DNA of 12,524 nucleotides, from positions 1-12,524 of the forward strand of contig CAMNMI010000016.1 of assembly GCA_946544555.1 (NCBI GenBank). The letters are read 5' to 3'. Positions 5,818 to 12,524 of the stretch are shown here, one piece after another; positions within the stretch are counted from its first letter, which is position 1; each line of letters starts with the position of its first letter. A program made the position numbers and the translations under genes. The notes under the pieces were generated by a model. The model was not told where the DNA came from. It saw only the letters and a list, made by a program, of their open reading frames with translations, and made no database searches. Source of the stretch: an uncultured Rickettsiales bacterium (lineage in GTDB: Bacteria; Pseudomonadota; Alphaproteobacteria; Rickettsiales; Deianiraeaceae).

Positions 5818-5903
5818 GTTGCGCTGCCAGAGGTCACGCCCTCGCGGTTTGTATTTCGCTCCGCACTTCGTTTGTCGCACAAACGCGCTCCGCGCCGCGC
5901 AAT
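5818..5903 (-). repeat. GC-rich palindromic element, copy C
   Basis: A GC-rich element in inverted orientation relative to copies A and B, just upstream of the promoter of island gene 4. Outer pair: TTGCGC (5819-5824) and GCGCAA (5897-5902). Inner pair: GTTTGT (5847-5852) and ACAAAC (5879-5884). On the minus strand the conserved block at 5826-5845 reads GCGAGGGCGTGACCTCTGGC, two substitutions from copies A and B. The GGCGCGGAGCG block is at 5887-5897. The 3' flank CAACATG is shared with copy B. Confidence 0.82.
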
Positions 5904-6032
5904 CAAACATAGTCAAATTCAATGATCGTCATATTGGTGTCCTTAATGGTGAATATAAATGCTATTTAGATTGTTAATTCAAAGTTCAAATAAATACTTG
6001 CAAATAAAAAAAATGTTTTTACGTGGGGGAGT

Positions 6033-6269
6033 ATGGCACCAAATGTATCAAAAAACGCTAAAACCAATCGTGCAGCAACAACAAAATTGGTTATAATGTA
6101 CGAAGGCAAAGAGGTTGAAGTTGCACCAGCTCTATTTGTCGGCAAAACTAACGGAATGAGAAACTATATGGCAGTTCAAGACAAGGCATCTAAAGCATTG
6201 TTGTTGGATGCAGCTGGCAATCCATTGGAGTGGAATGTCTCGCGCATTGAGAGAAAAAAAATTGCATAG
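6033..6269 (+). CDS. Small basic protein of unknown function
   Basis: The product is 78 residues with a basic N-terminus (SKNAKTNRAATTK) and a C-terminus ending SRIERKKIA; there is no signal peptide or membrane segment. The middle (KLVIMYEGKEVEVAPALFVG) looks like a small beta-rich fold. The start is well supported: GGGGGAG sits 3 bp before the ATG, an unusually strong purine-rich ribosome-binding site for this window. The lipoprotein gene begins 18 bp downstream on the same strand. I do not recognise the family. Confidence 0.75.
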   Translation: MAPNVSKNAKTNRAATTKLVIMYEGKEVEVAPALFVGKTNGMRNYMAVQDKASKALLLDAAGNPLEWNVSRIERKKIA

Positions 6270-6287
6270 TTTTCTCGTCAGTTTTTT

Positions 6288-6944
6288 ATGAAGAGTAGAG
6301 GAATTTTGACATGTTTGTTGACAATTTCTTTGCTCTGTGGGTGTGCTTCCAGTGGTAACGAACCGGTAATAAACAAGATAGGTGCGCCTGCGTGGATTGA
6401 AAGCGGCAGCAAGGCAAAGACATTTTCAGCTGTTGGCAAGACAACGTACCATGGCGGAATAAAAAATGTTATCAATAAGGCCGAAACCGAGGCAAAAGCA
6501 AATCTCAAAAAATCAATAAAAAACAAACTTGAACTTTTTTTCAATGATGAATTCTTACATTTAACAAGCGATAAATATGCAGAGAATATTGCTCGTACAA
6601 GGAGTATTTCTACCGAGATTGCCAATGAACTTGACCTTGAAAAGTTGGCATACAGAGATGCCATGTGGGTTAATCCAGACAACGATGATACATATATTTT
6701 AATGGTAGTTGACAACCAATTTGTGCTGGAAAAAGTAAATAAAAAGATTGACAAGGTGTCTGAAAATTACAGATACGATGACGAGTTTGTAGCTATATTG
6801 AAGGAAGCAAAAATTGACGCAAAGAATAATTTTAGGGCCAGGAAGCGCAAGAGCGAATTTGAAAATGCAGAGCAAACAAGCTTGCAATCTAATGATAAAA
6901 TAAGTGAGGCAATGCTTTTGCATGCTATTCAAGGGGGCAAATAA
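6288..6944 (+). CDS. LPP20-like lipoprotein
   Basis: The product is 218 residues. The signal peptide ends in a lipobox LLCGC (residues 15-19), so Cys19 should be lipidated after cleavage by LspA. The mature part begins with linker residues, then APAWI (34-38), FSAVGKT (46-52) and a helical Ala/Lys-rich stretch (KAETEAKANLKKSIKNKLE). This 'P-x-WI ... vG ... A..EA...L' order is typical of the LPP20 lipoprotein family; its molecular role is poorly defined. The C-terminal half is helical and charged. It lies between the small basic protein gene and the secreted unknown, likely one transcript. Outer-membrane placement is inferred. Confidence 0.75.
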   Translation: MKSRGILTCLLTISLLCGCASSGNEPVINKIGAPAWIESGSKAKTFSAVGKTTYHGGIKNVINKAETEAKANLKKSIKNKLELFFNDEFLHLTSDKYAENIARTRSISTEIANELDLEKLAYRDAMWVNPDNDDTYILMVVDNQFVLEKVNKKIDKVSENYRYDDEFVAILKEAKIDAKNNFRARKRKSEFENAEQTSLQSNDKISEAMLLHAIQGGK

Positions 6945-6952
6945 CCATTTTG

Positions 6953-7981
6953 ATGAGATTGATATTTTATTTTCTGCTTGGTATTTTGTTTGCAGATGTC
7001 AAATTTGCCAAATGCAATGAGGCCAACAAAGGAGCACAAACAAGCCAACAAGAGGATGATAAAAAGGAAAAGGATGAGTTAGAAGAAGAACCAAAGATTT
7101 TTGAAAATTTGATTTTCTCGGCAAGAAATAAAGCAAAAGACAAACAAGGTGAGCTGTTCGTGGTGAAAAATAATGATGTCTTTGTCCGCACGATTGAGGA
7201 CACGTATTTCAGATATGCTAAACCAGTGGATGGGTGCTATACGCTTGACAATGAAATAAATATTTGCACGGCAAATGGAAAAATCATAAACATAATGGGA
7301 AATTATCACAACATGAATGACGATAACCGCATGACGCGCATGAAATACAGTGATGAGTTTTTTACGGAGAAATCGCAAGAGTGCAACTATATGAAATTTG
7401 ATATGATAAAACGACTATTTATCGGAGACGAAGAAATCAAAATGATGATTTATCAGATATACATGGTATGGTATTTTGAAATTTTAAACCTTGTGCTGGT
7501 GCTTGACGAGAAGGACAATAATAAAATTAAGGCATTTATCACCTCTGGCACAAACGACATCGGGTGCTCGCCTTTTGATATGTTTACTTTGCATGAGGAA
7601 AAAATGATTGGCGAAACTGGCAAAGACAGTGAAGTGCAAGACATGCAGTTTCATAGTAGTAAAGAGCGCGATAGAGTAGTCATGAAACAAAGCTACAAGC
7701 AGATGCTTTTAGATGAATACAAACAAATTGAACCGCTTGAAGATGACCGTAAAATGCTGGATGTTGTGATTACCATCAAAGGCAGTCAGGTTGTGGACTT
7801 GCGGATGATACCACTAAAATTTGAATGGAAAAAAAAGCGTGGCTGGGACTTGTTAAACTACGATGCAAGGCCAATTGAGATTATCAAGGCCGAAGAAGAA
7901 GCCGAGCGTATTGCGAGAGAAAAACGCAGACAAGAGCTGGAAAAACAAAGAAAAAAGCGTAAAAATGGTCGCTACTACTAA
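6953..7981 (+). CDS. Secreted/periplasmic protein of unknown function
   Basis: The product is 342 residues from ATG at 6953; a TTG one codon earlier is the only nearby alternative. Residues 1 to about 20 form a signal peptide (MRLIFYFLLGILFADVKFA). An acidic linker (DDKKEKDELEEEP) follows. The central part has several cysteines (DGCYTL, INICTANG, QECNYM, IGCSPF) that could form disulfides in the periplasm. The last 45 residues are a charged helix rich in Glu, Arg and Lys, likely coiled coil. I recognise no family. The gene follows the lipoprotein gene after 8 bp, and a GGGGG stretch lies 15 bp before the ATG. Its TAA overlaps the lpxA stop codon on the other strand. Confidence 0.75.
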   Translation: MRLIFYFLLGILFADVKFAKCNEANKGAQTSQQEDDKKEKDELEEEPKIFENLIFSARNKAKDKQGELFVVKNNDVFVRTIEDTYFRYAKPVDGCYTLDNEINICTANGKIINIMGNYHNMNDDNRMTRMKYSDEFFTEKSQECNYMKFDMIKRLFIGDEEIKMMIYQIYMVWYFEILNLVLVLDEKDNNKIKAFITSGTNDIGCSPFDMFTLHEEKMIGETGKDSEVQDMQFHSSKERDRVVMKQSYKQMLLDEYKQIEPLEDDRKMLDVVITIKGSQVVDLRMIPLKFEWKKKRGWDLLNYDARPIEIIKAEEEAERIAREKRRQELEKQRKKRKNGRYY

Positions 7982-8781
7982 ACAAGCCAACCGCGTTTGC
8001 CACCGTGCTTTATAAAGTTGACGATGTCTTTAATATATTCACTGTCTTCTTCTTCGTATTTTGATAAAATATCAGCTAAACGAATATCATTACCGGCAAT
8101 TTCTTTGTAGAACAAACTGATTTTTTTAATTTCTTCTGGCTTCATACCAGCACGTTTCAAACCGACTAAATTAGCACCTGAGACCCTTGATGGATTGGAT
8201 AAAACAATTGCGTATGGAGGAACGTCATTTGCGATGGCGCACATACCTCCAATCATCACATTGTGGCCAATATTCACAAACTGGTGCACCCCTGAAAGTC
8301 CTCCAACAATAGTGTCATGACCTATTTTCACATGCCCTGAAATGCCAACGCAATTTGTCAAGGTGACACGGTCTTCCAAGTAGACATCATGTGCAACATG
8401 GGATGAAATATACAAATAGCATCCATTTCCAACAACTGTTATATTTTTTGTATCAGCCAAGACATTTCCAACATTGCTTCCTCCATTTATAGTGCAATAT
8501 TCACGGATAATATTGTTATCACCAATAGAAACACAGCTTTCCTCACCTACAAATTTGTTGTCTTGTGGATCAGAACCAATGCATGCAAACGGAAAAATGT
8601 GATTATTCTTGCCAATTTTGACATGGCCGTTTTTACCATTTATGCAGACATTGTTTTCAAGTTTTGTGCCCTCGCCAATTTCAATGTCACCTTGCAATAC
8701 GCAAAAAGGACCAATTTCAACATCGTTTGCCAGCTTGACGGCCTCATCAATGATTGCCGTAGGATGAATTTTCTTTGACAT
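7978..8781 (-). CDS. lpxA: LpxA, acyl-ACP--UDP-GlcNAc O-acyltransferase
   Basis: The product is 267 residues (E. coli LpxA has 262). It catalyses the first step of lipid A synthesis, transferring a 3-hydroxyacyl chain from ACP to UDP-GlcNAc in the cytoplasm. The left-handed beta-helix hexapeptide repeats run from about residue 5 to 185. The active-site segment SSHVAHDV gives H128 and the catalytic base H131 (E. coli H122, H125); H150 and H166 match E. coli H144 and H160. The 'ruler' glycine (E. coli G173) is kept as G179 in VMIGGMC, which suggests a long acyl chain of about C14. The C-terminal helical domain starts at GLKRAGM. fabZ lies 9 bp upstream; the usual neighbour lpxD is not present. 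A weak GAAG precedes the ATG. Confidence 0.96.
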   Translation of the reverse strand: MSKKIHPTAIIDEAVKLANDVEIGPFCVLQGDIEIGEGTKLENNVCINGKNGHVKIGKNNHIFPFACIGSDPQDNKFVGEESCVSIGDNNIIREYCTINGGSNVGNVLADTKNITVVGNGCYLYISSHVAHDVYLEDRVTLTNCVGISGHVKIGHDTIVGGLSGVHQFVNIGHNVMIGGMCAIANDVPPYAIVLSNPSRVSGANLVGLKRAGMKPEEIKKISLFYKEIAGNDIRLADILSKYEEEDSEYIKDIVNFIKHGGKRGWLV

Positions 8782-8790
8782 ATCTTCAAA

Positions 8791-9294
8791 CTATAACTCT
8801 TTTCTAAATGCTTTAATAGTGCATTGCGCCACAATTTTATCACCAACACGAGCAACACATTCGCCATTTAATAGAGGGTCACGAACTTTAATAACGTCTA
8901 CTCTAAGTTGAAGAACATCGCCTGGTAATACAACATCTAAAAACTTAACTTTATCTATTGCCGCAAACATCAAAACGCCACTTGGCTTGACAAGAAATCT
9001 TCCTAAAATACTTGCTGTCTGAGCCAATGCCTCTAAAATCAACACACCAGGCATAACTGGATGTCCTGGAAAATGTCCTTGAAAATACCACTCATTTGCG
9101 CTAATGCACTTCTCGCATACTACAGAATTATTTTTTACATCAAGATGAACAACTTTGTCAATCATCAAAAATGGCGGTCTCTGAGGAAGCAACCTGCAAA
9201 TATCTTCATAACCAAATGACTTTTTATTGGCTAAGTCAGAAAAATCTGATAATCCATTTTCAATGTTCTTTCTTTTTGCCATGCTGACAGTCAT
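8791..9294 (-). CDS. fabZ: FabZ, 3-hydroxyacyl-ACP dehydratase
   Basis: The product is up to 167 residues. It dehydrates 3-hydroxyacyl-ACP in type II fatty acid synthesis and competes with LpxA for the same substrate. The hot-dog signature is intact: LLPQRPPFLMIDKV (35-48), GHFPGHPVMPGVLILEALAQ (73-92) with catalytic H74 and E88, the same spacing as H54/E68 in E. coli. The N-terminus has a variable extension. The ATG at 9282 (MAKRKN) may be the real start, because a TATAAT box lies only 6 bp before the 9294 ATG. It is cotranscribed with lpxA. Confidence 0.95.
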   Translation of the reverse strand: MTVSMAKRKNIENGLSDFSDLANKKSFGYEDICRLLPQRPPFLMIDKVVHLDVKNNSVVCEKCISANEWYFQGHFPGHPVMPGVLILEALAQTASILGRFLVKPSGVLMFAAIDKVKFLDVVLPGDVLQLRVDVIKVRDPLLNGECVARVGDKIVAQCTIKAFRKEL

Positions 9295-9300
9295 GTCAAT

Positions 9301-9306
9301 ATTATA
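9301..9306 (-). promoter_or_regulatory. Candidate -10 box of fabZ-lpxA
   Basis: A perfect TATAAT on the minus strand, 6 bp upstream of the first possible fabZ ATG and 18 bp upstream of the second. No convincing -35 hexamer is seen at the usual distance. If active, transcription would start near the first ATG, favouring translation from the second. Confidence 0.35.
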
Positions 9307-9370
9307 AAATAAAAATCAAGGTTGAATTTCTAATAACTTGCAAATAATCTTCACAAATTCACATAAGAAT

Positions 9371-9769
9371 ATGCTTGATCAAAAGTTTAATAATTTATCA
9401 TGTTTGTCGGCTATAAAAGAGGCCTCTGAGATTGCAAAGTTTCTACCAACAATTGCAAATGCGTGGACTGATAATGCGGATTTTTTGTACCAAGATTTGC
9501 AGAATGAGATTGCAGAATTGCTGCATGAGGTTAGTAAAGGACAGAACAACAAACAGCGCATTTTTGAAGAGCTTGGAGATGTAATATTTGTGCTTTGCAG
9601 GATTGCTAATTTGTTTGATATAGATGTTGAAAATGAAACCAAATACTCTGTTGAAGAATTAAAAAGAAGGTTTTTGTATTTGGAGAAAAAATATGGTGCT
9701 GACAAAATAAAAACAGTAAGTCAAGAAGAGTTTGTCAAGATTTGGAAAGAAGTAAAGACCAAAGATTGA
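9371..9769 (+). CDS. MazG-like nucleotide pyrophosphohydrolase
   Basis: The product is 132 residues from ATG at 9371 (a TTG at 9338 would add 11 and looks non-coding). It is all-helical with the metal-binding MazG pattern: NEIAELLHEV, then FEELGDVIFVLCRIANLFDID (EExGD motif), and the terminal signature VEELKRRFLYLEKKYG. Enzymes of this family hydrolyse nucleoside triphosphates to monophosphate and pyrophosphate, clearing abnormal or excess NTPs. E. coli MazG has two such domains; this protein has one, like many short bacterial homologues. The gene is divergent from fabZ and followed by tRNA-Val. Confidence 0.85.
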   Translation: MLDQKFNNLSCLSAIKEASEIAKFLPTIANAWTDNADFLYQDLQNEIAELLHEVSKGQNNKQRIFEELGDVIFVLCRIANLFDIDVENETKYSVEELKRRFLYLEKKYGADKIKTVSQEEFVKIWKEVKTKD

Positions 9770-9843
9770 ATTTTTGTACGGCGCAACAATAAATTAAATA
9801 TCCTCTTGCAATTTAAATTTTCAATTTCACAGTCCCTATGAAT

Positions 9844-9919
9844 GGGTGATTAGCTCAGTTGATAGAGCATTTCCTTGACGTGGAAAGGGTCACAGGTTTG
9901 AGTCCTGTATCACCCACCA
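9844..9919 (+). tRNA. tRNA-Val (GAC)
   Basis: A 76-nt cloverleaf: acceptor GGGTGAT/ATCACCC, D arm GCTC/GAGC, anticodon stem TTTCC/GGAAA with loop TTGACGT (anticodon GAC), five-base variable loop GGGTC, T arm ACAGG/CCTGT, discriminator A and encoded CCA. The D loop reads AGTTGATA and the T loop TTTGAGT: position 19 is A and position 56 is T, in place of the usual G19 and C56. Confidence 0.97.
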
Positions 9920-11101
9920 TTACTTTTTGCCATTAAATATCTCAATTTTCCAATCACGCTTAATTATAAATGTGTAAAAGCTGGAAATGACTGTGATACT
10001 CAACATTATTGCCACCAACGCATTGAAGTTTGAATTCTTGATTGTTGGTCCAAGAAAGCTGAAAATACGTGTTAAAATGAAGAATATCAAAAAACTCTTC
10101 AATGAAATCTTGATGATATTGCTTATTCTGGACGATGTTATACACAATATGAAAGTCAAAAAGCAACAGACAATGGAGTTCATCAGACAGATAATGTCGT
10201 TTGTAATATCAAGGCGAGCTTGGCGCATGTTTTCTGTTTCTCCATTGGCATTTTTATTAGATAACACCAACTTGATGTTGTCATAAATATGCAATTTCAA
10301 TGAATTCTCATACTTATGTGCACCACTAATGTTTGACATAAGCTTATCATTTGTCAACTCACTTTTCATAGTATATGACTGTTTGCCGCGTAATATTTCT
10401 CTCTGATGATTATAATACAACACATCGTGCATTATCCACTTTGATTTGTCCAGCTTTGCAACTTTAGCATAATATGTCTCACTAATTGCATTGTTTTTAT
10501 ATTTCAAAAATGTTGCATTACGGACGACAATTACATCTTTGTTTCCACCTTTATACGTTCCATTGACAACCATATAATCTCCTGCCTTTTTGCCATCAAA
10601 AATGTTAAACTTTGTTCCTATACTAACTATGCTCAACTTGTGCTCCTTCTTATAGATTGACTGCAAATTACTATACTTCACGACAAGTGGATGGATAGCA
10701 AAAACTCTAACTGACCAGAATATCGCAAGAAAGACAATAATTGGCATGATGGTTTTCATTGATGTCATGCCAAAACTTTGTAGCATAGATAGATTGAAAA
10801 ATCCCTTTGATCGAATGAAAAAAGTAATACATGCAAACAGTATGACAAACTCTGTCAATTTAAGTATTTGACAAGATGTCTCGCAGATGTTTTCCATAAT
10901 CAAGAAGGACAAATTGTGGCCTCCATCTGTCGTAAGTCCTATTTGATTGAATGTTGCAAGAAGGATAAACAAGGCGCAAAACCACATAAGAAATTCCTTC
11001 CCAAAAGTGAAGAAAATATACCTGCTCACCTTGCTTGGAATAATAGCTGACATAACTTTGCCTATAAATCTGTGTTTGTTAATTATTATATCTCCTGTCA
11101 T
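9920..11101 (-). CDS. LptF/LptG-family LPS export permease
   Basis: The product is 393 residues, a little longer than typical LptG. Three N-terminal membrane helices (about 34-54, 80-100, 113-133) precede a large periplasmic domain (about 140-295), and three helices follow near the C-terminus. This 3+3 layout is that of LptF/LptG, the permease pair of the LptB2FG transporter that extracts LPS from the inner membrane. Local signatures include SRYIFFTFGKEFLMW at the first helix, LQSFGMTSMKTIMP at the cytoplasmic coupling region and SKWIMHDVLYYN in the periplasmic domain. An internal ATG 16 codons in (MSAIIPSKVSRY) is an alternative start. It begins 2 bp after the upstream FKBP-like gene. A partner permease is not adjacent; LptF and LptG cannot be told apart with certainty here. 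Confidence 0.72.
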   Translation of the reverse strand: MTGDIIINKHRFIGKVMSAIIPSKVSRYIFFTFGKEFLMWFCALFILLATFNQIGLTTDGGHNLSFLIMENICETSCQILKLTEFVILFACITFFIRSKGFFNLSMLQSFGMTSMKTIMPIIVFLAIFWSVRVFAIHPLVVKYSNLQSIYKKEHKLSIVSIGTKFNIFDGKKAGDYMVVNGTYKGGNKDVIVVRNATFLKYKNNAISETYYAKVAKLDKSKWIMHDVLYYNHQREILRGKQSYTMKSELTNDKLMSNISGAHKYENSLKLHIYDNIKLVLSNKNANGETENMRQARLDITNDIICLMNSIVCCFLTFILCITSSRISNIIKISLKSFLIFFILTRIFSFLGPTIKNSNFNALVAIMLSITVISSFYTFIIKRDWKIEIFNGKK

Positions 11102-11103
11102 GC

Positions 11104-12186
11104 CTATCTTGCTACACCCATTATTTGCAAATCTATAATTAGCAACTCTTGATTATCAAATGCTCTCTGATTAAAGAATGGAGTTGTTTGCATGAAGTTT
11201 TTGGTAAGAAATATCTTTATCTTATCTCCGGCGGAAAGTCCTAATAGAATTTGTTCAATATATTCATTAAATTCTCCTGCGCCCATTCTAAACTTAAATG
11301 GTTTGATGTCCTTCAAGTTATCAATCTGTTTAGTGCTATTAAATGTCTCATAAAGCAACTGCCCAAGCCCATTATGGATACTCATATTTAATGCTACGAT
11401 TGAATTGCAAATCACGGTATTTACAACATTAATGCTCTTTTCTGTTATGTATACTGGCACCCATGTCGGGAGGTTGTCATAAGTATTCTTGCCTTTTTGG
11501 ATTGGCAGTTCAATTTCGTAGATATATTTTGATTTGAACTTCTGCCCTGATATTTTCTGTGGCATCGCAATAAATACCGCTTTTTCACCAACCTTCAACT
11601 TTGGCACTGCATATTGTATAAGTGGATATTTTTTCAATAACTCCAATGGCTCATTACCTGGTACATATGTATATGGCTCTGGATTATCCATTTTTTTATC
11701 AATTCCTTTTTTCATTTGAATGTTGATCGATAATGGTTTTCCACATGCGATTGGATTTAGCTTTGCATCTTCTACTCTGATATTATCATCAATCGGCCGT
11801 TTGAAGATATATGCTAAGCTGTCTCCCGGTTCTCTATCAAAAATGCTTGTCCGTCCATTACTGCATCTTAATATCTTGAATAAATCTCCTGTTTTGTAGA
11901 AATAATACATTGTCTTCCATGCATCTTGTATGGCCTCAGATGATGACCGCAAATTTTCGGTGATTTTCAGTGCTGCGTCTCTGGTTGTTTCTTCCTCCTT
12001 CAAGCTTTTGAATTCAAGATGTATAATCAACCCAAGAATAATTACCAATGATGTGAATTTGCATAGCTTGTTAAACAGCTTTTTCCCTCTGCGCTTCCAT
12101 TTGGTTTTGGCATCTTCAATAGTAGTTTCCTTATCTTCTTTTTTATCAACTTCATTATTTTTTGTTTTTACGTTATCGGTTTGCAT
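11104..12186 (-). CDS. Membrane-anchored protein with FKBP-like domains
   Basis: The product is 360 residues. A charged cytoplasmic N-terminus (1-42, Lys/Glu-rich) is followed by one membrane helix (about 43-57), with the rest probably periplasmic. Two segments resemble the FKBP peptidyl-prolyl isomerase core. Residues 180-230 contain LIQYAVPKLKVGEKAVFIAM. Residues 262-357 contain 'PFKFRMGAGEFNEYIEQ' then LLGLSAGDKIKIFLT and a closing LLIIDLQIMGV strand, like the family's 'F.lG.G.vi.g.e..l.GM..GEk..i.ip'. Classical catalytic aromatic residues are not clearly conserved, so it may be a chaperone or inactive. It starts 2 bp after dapD and ends 2 bp before the permease gene, suggesting a shared transcript. 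The family call rests on pattern reading only. Confidence 0.55.
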   Translation of the reverse strand: MQTDNVKTKNNEVDKKEDKETTIEDAKTKWKRRGKKLFNKLCKFTSLVIILGLIIHLEFKSLKEEETTRDAALKITENLRSSSEAIQDAWKTMYYFYKTGDLFKILRCSNGRTSIFDREPGDSLAYIFKRPIDDNIRVEDAKLNPIACGKPLSINIQMKKGIDKKMDNPEPYTYVPGNEPLELLKKYPLIQYAVPKLKVGEKAVFIAMPQKISGQKFKSKYIYEIELPIQKGKNTYDNLPTWVPVYITEKSINVVNTVICNSIVALNMSIHNGLGQLLYETFNSTKQIDNLKDIKPFKFRMGAGEFNEYIEQILLGLSAGDKIKIFLTKNFMQTTPFFNQRAFDNQELLIIDLQIMGVAR

Positions 12187-12188
12187 GG

Positions 12189-12524
12189 CTATACATCTTC
12201 ATCAATTACATTGTCCAGATTATTTGTTGCATTATCATTATCATTTTTTCTTGCAAAAACTATTGCACAAACCAGCGAAATGTCTTTGTCTTGTCTGAAT
12301 GTTCCGTTCTTCACAATGGAGTTATTAGGTATTTTGTCTATAATTTCTCGGCCTGTGGCATAGTCAATAATCTTCGTGTCGTGGCTCAATATTACTCCGT
12401 TCTCTAAAATAGAACCACTTCCAATAACAATATTCCTCTCAATAATGCATCCTGATTTTATCAGACAGCCATCTTCTATTATAATCTGCGGTGCTGTTAT
12501 TGGATTGGCATTTTCTCCAAGACA
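12189..12524 (-). CDS. dapD: DapD, tetrahydrodipicolinate N-succinyltransferase (C-terminal part)
   Basis: Only the last 111 residues are in the window; the gene runs off the right edge. DapD succinylates tetrahydrodipicolinate on the path to meso-diaminopimelate and lysine, needed for peptidoglycan. The piece shows the left-handed beta-helix end and C-terminal strand motif: NPITAPQIIIEDGC matches the family's 'P-x-IIEDNCFIG', followed by hexapeptide repeats, IIDYATGREIIDKIPNNSIV (family 'DR.TGE....VP..SVV') and a VCAIVFARK strand ('LYCAVIVKKVD'). The C-terminus (NDNDNATNNLDN) is Asn/Asp-rich and replaces the usual KT..NELLR ending. It is the first visible gene of the operon with the FKBP-like and permease genes. 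Confidence 0.9.
   Translation of the reverse strand, partial: CLGENANPITAPQIIIEDGCLIKSGCIIERNIVIGSGSILENGVILSHDTKIIDYATGREIIDKIPNNSIVKNGTFRQDKDISLVCAIVFARKNDNDNATNNLDNVIDEDV

Noticed and set aside
5816..5977. Plus-strand 53-codon frame ending in KFNDRHIGVLNGEYKCYLDC
   Set aside because: The first half is repeat C; the second half looks protein-like but is too short and unmatched to call a gene or a remnant.
9781..9788. GGCGCAAC, identical to the end of the GC-rich elements
   Set aside because: An isolated 8-mer with no partner arm or conserved block; chance cannot be excluded.
10947..11138. Plus-strand open frames opposite the permease and FKBP-like genes
   Set aside because: Shadows of well-supported minus-strand genes.

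Overview
The window looks like chromosome of an AT-rich, reduced-genome Gram-negative bacterium, most likely a host-associated alphaproteobacterium of the Rickettsiales/Holosporales type. Lipid A genes (fabZ, lpxA), an LptF/G-type permease and diaminopimelate synthesis (dapD) show a Gram-negative envelope. The AT bias, long A homopolymers, start codons mostly without Shine-Dalgarno sequences, a decayed dnaB fragment and dispersed GC-rich palindromic repeats fit a reduced intracellular genome. The lineage is inferred; no rRNA is present to fix it.

Left region (1-3402): a basic C-terminal tail runs off the left edge. It converges on a short VirB10/TrbI-like protein. Then come a GC-rich palindromic element, a small MreD-like membrane protein, and a relic of the DnaB N-terminal domain with two frameshifts. 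Divergent from the relic is an EF-hand protein with three calcium loops and one transmembrane helix. Its reading frame crosses a run of 29 A. A one-base shift in that run adds 43 residues and ends 1 bp from the convergent parA gene.

Accessory island (3429-5903): four small minus-strand genes (3457-3798, 3991-4428, 4506-4928, 5085-5750) each sit behind a copy of the same promoter, TTGACA-N16-TATAAT or one base off it, close to the start codon. Three of the proteins share a core (paired strands, then N-x-x-W) and Asn-rich tails; the longest appears to carry the core twice. Two GC-rich palindromic elements lie among them. I recognise no known family. This is the best candidate here for an undescribed system.

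Envelope region (6033-9769): a plus-strand trio encodes a small basic protein, an LPP20-like lipoprotein and a secreted unknown. It converges on fabZ-lpxA with overlapping stop codons. A MazG-like pyrophosphohydrolase gene lies divergent from fabZ.

Right region (9844-12524): a tRNA-Val(GAC) carries an A19/U56 substitution in place of the usual G19-C56 tertiary pair. It is followed by a tight minus-strand operon with 2-bp gaps: dapD (partial), a membrane-anchored FKBP-like protein and an LptF/LptG-family permease.
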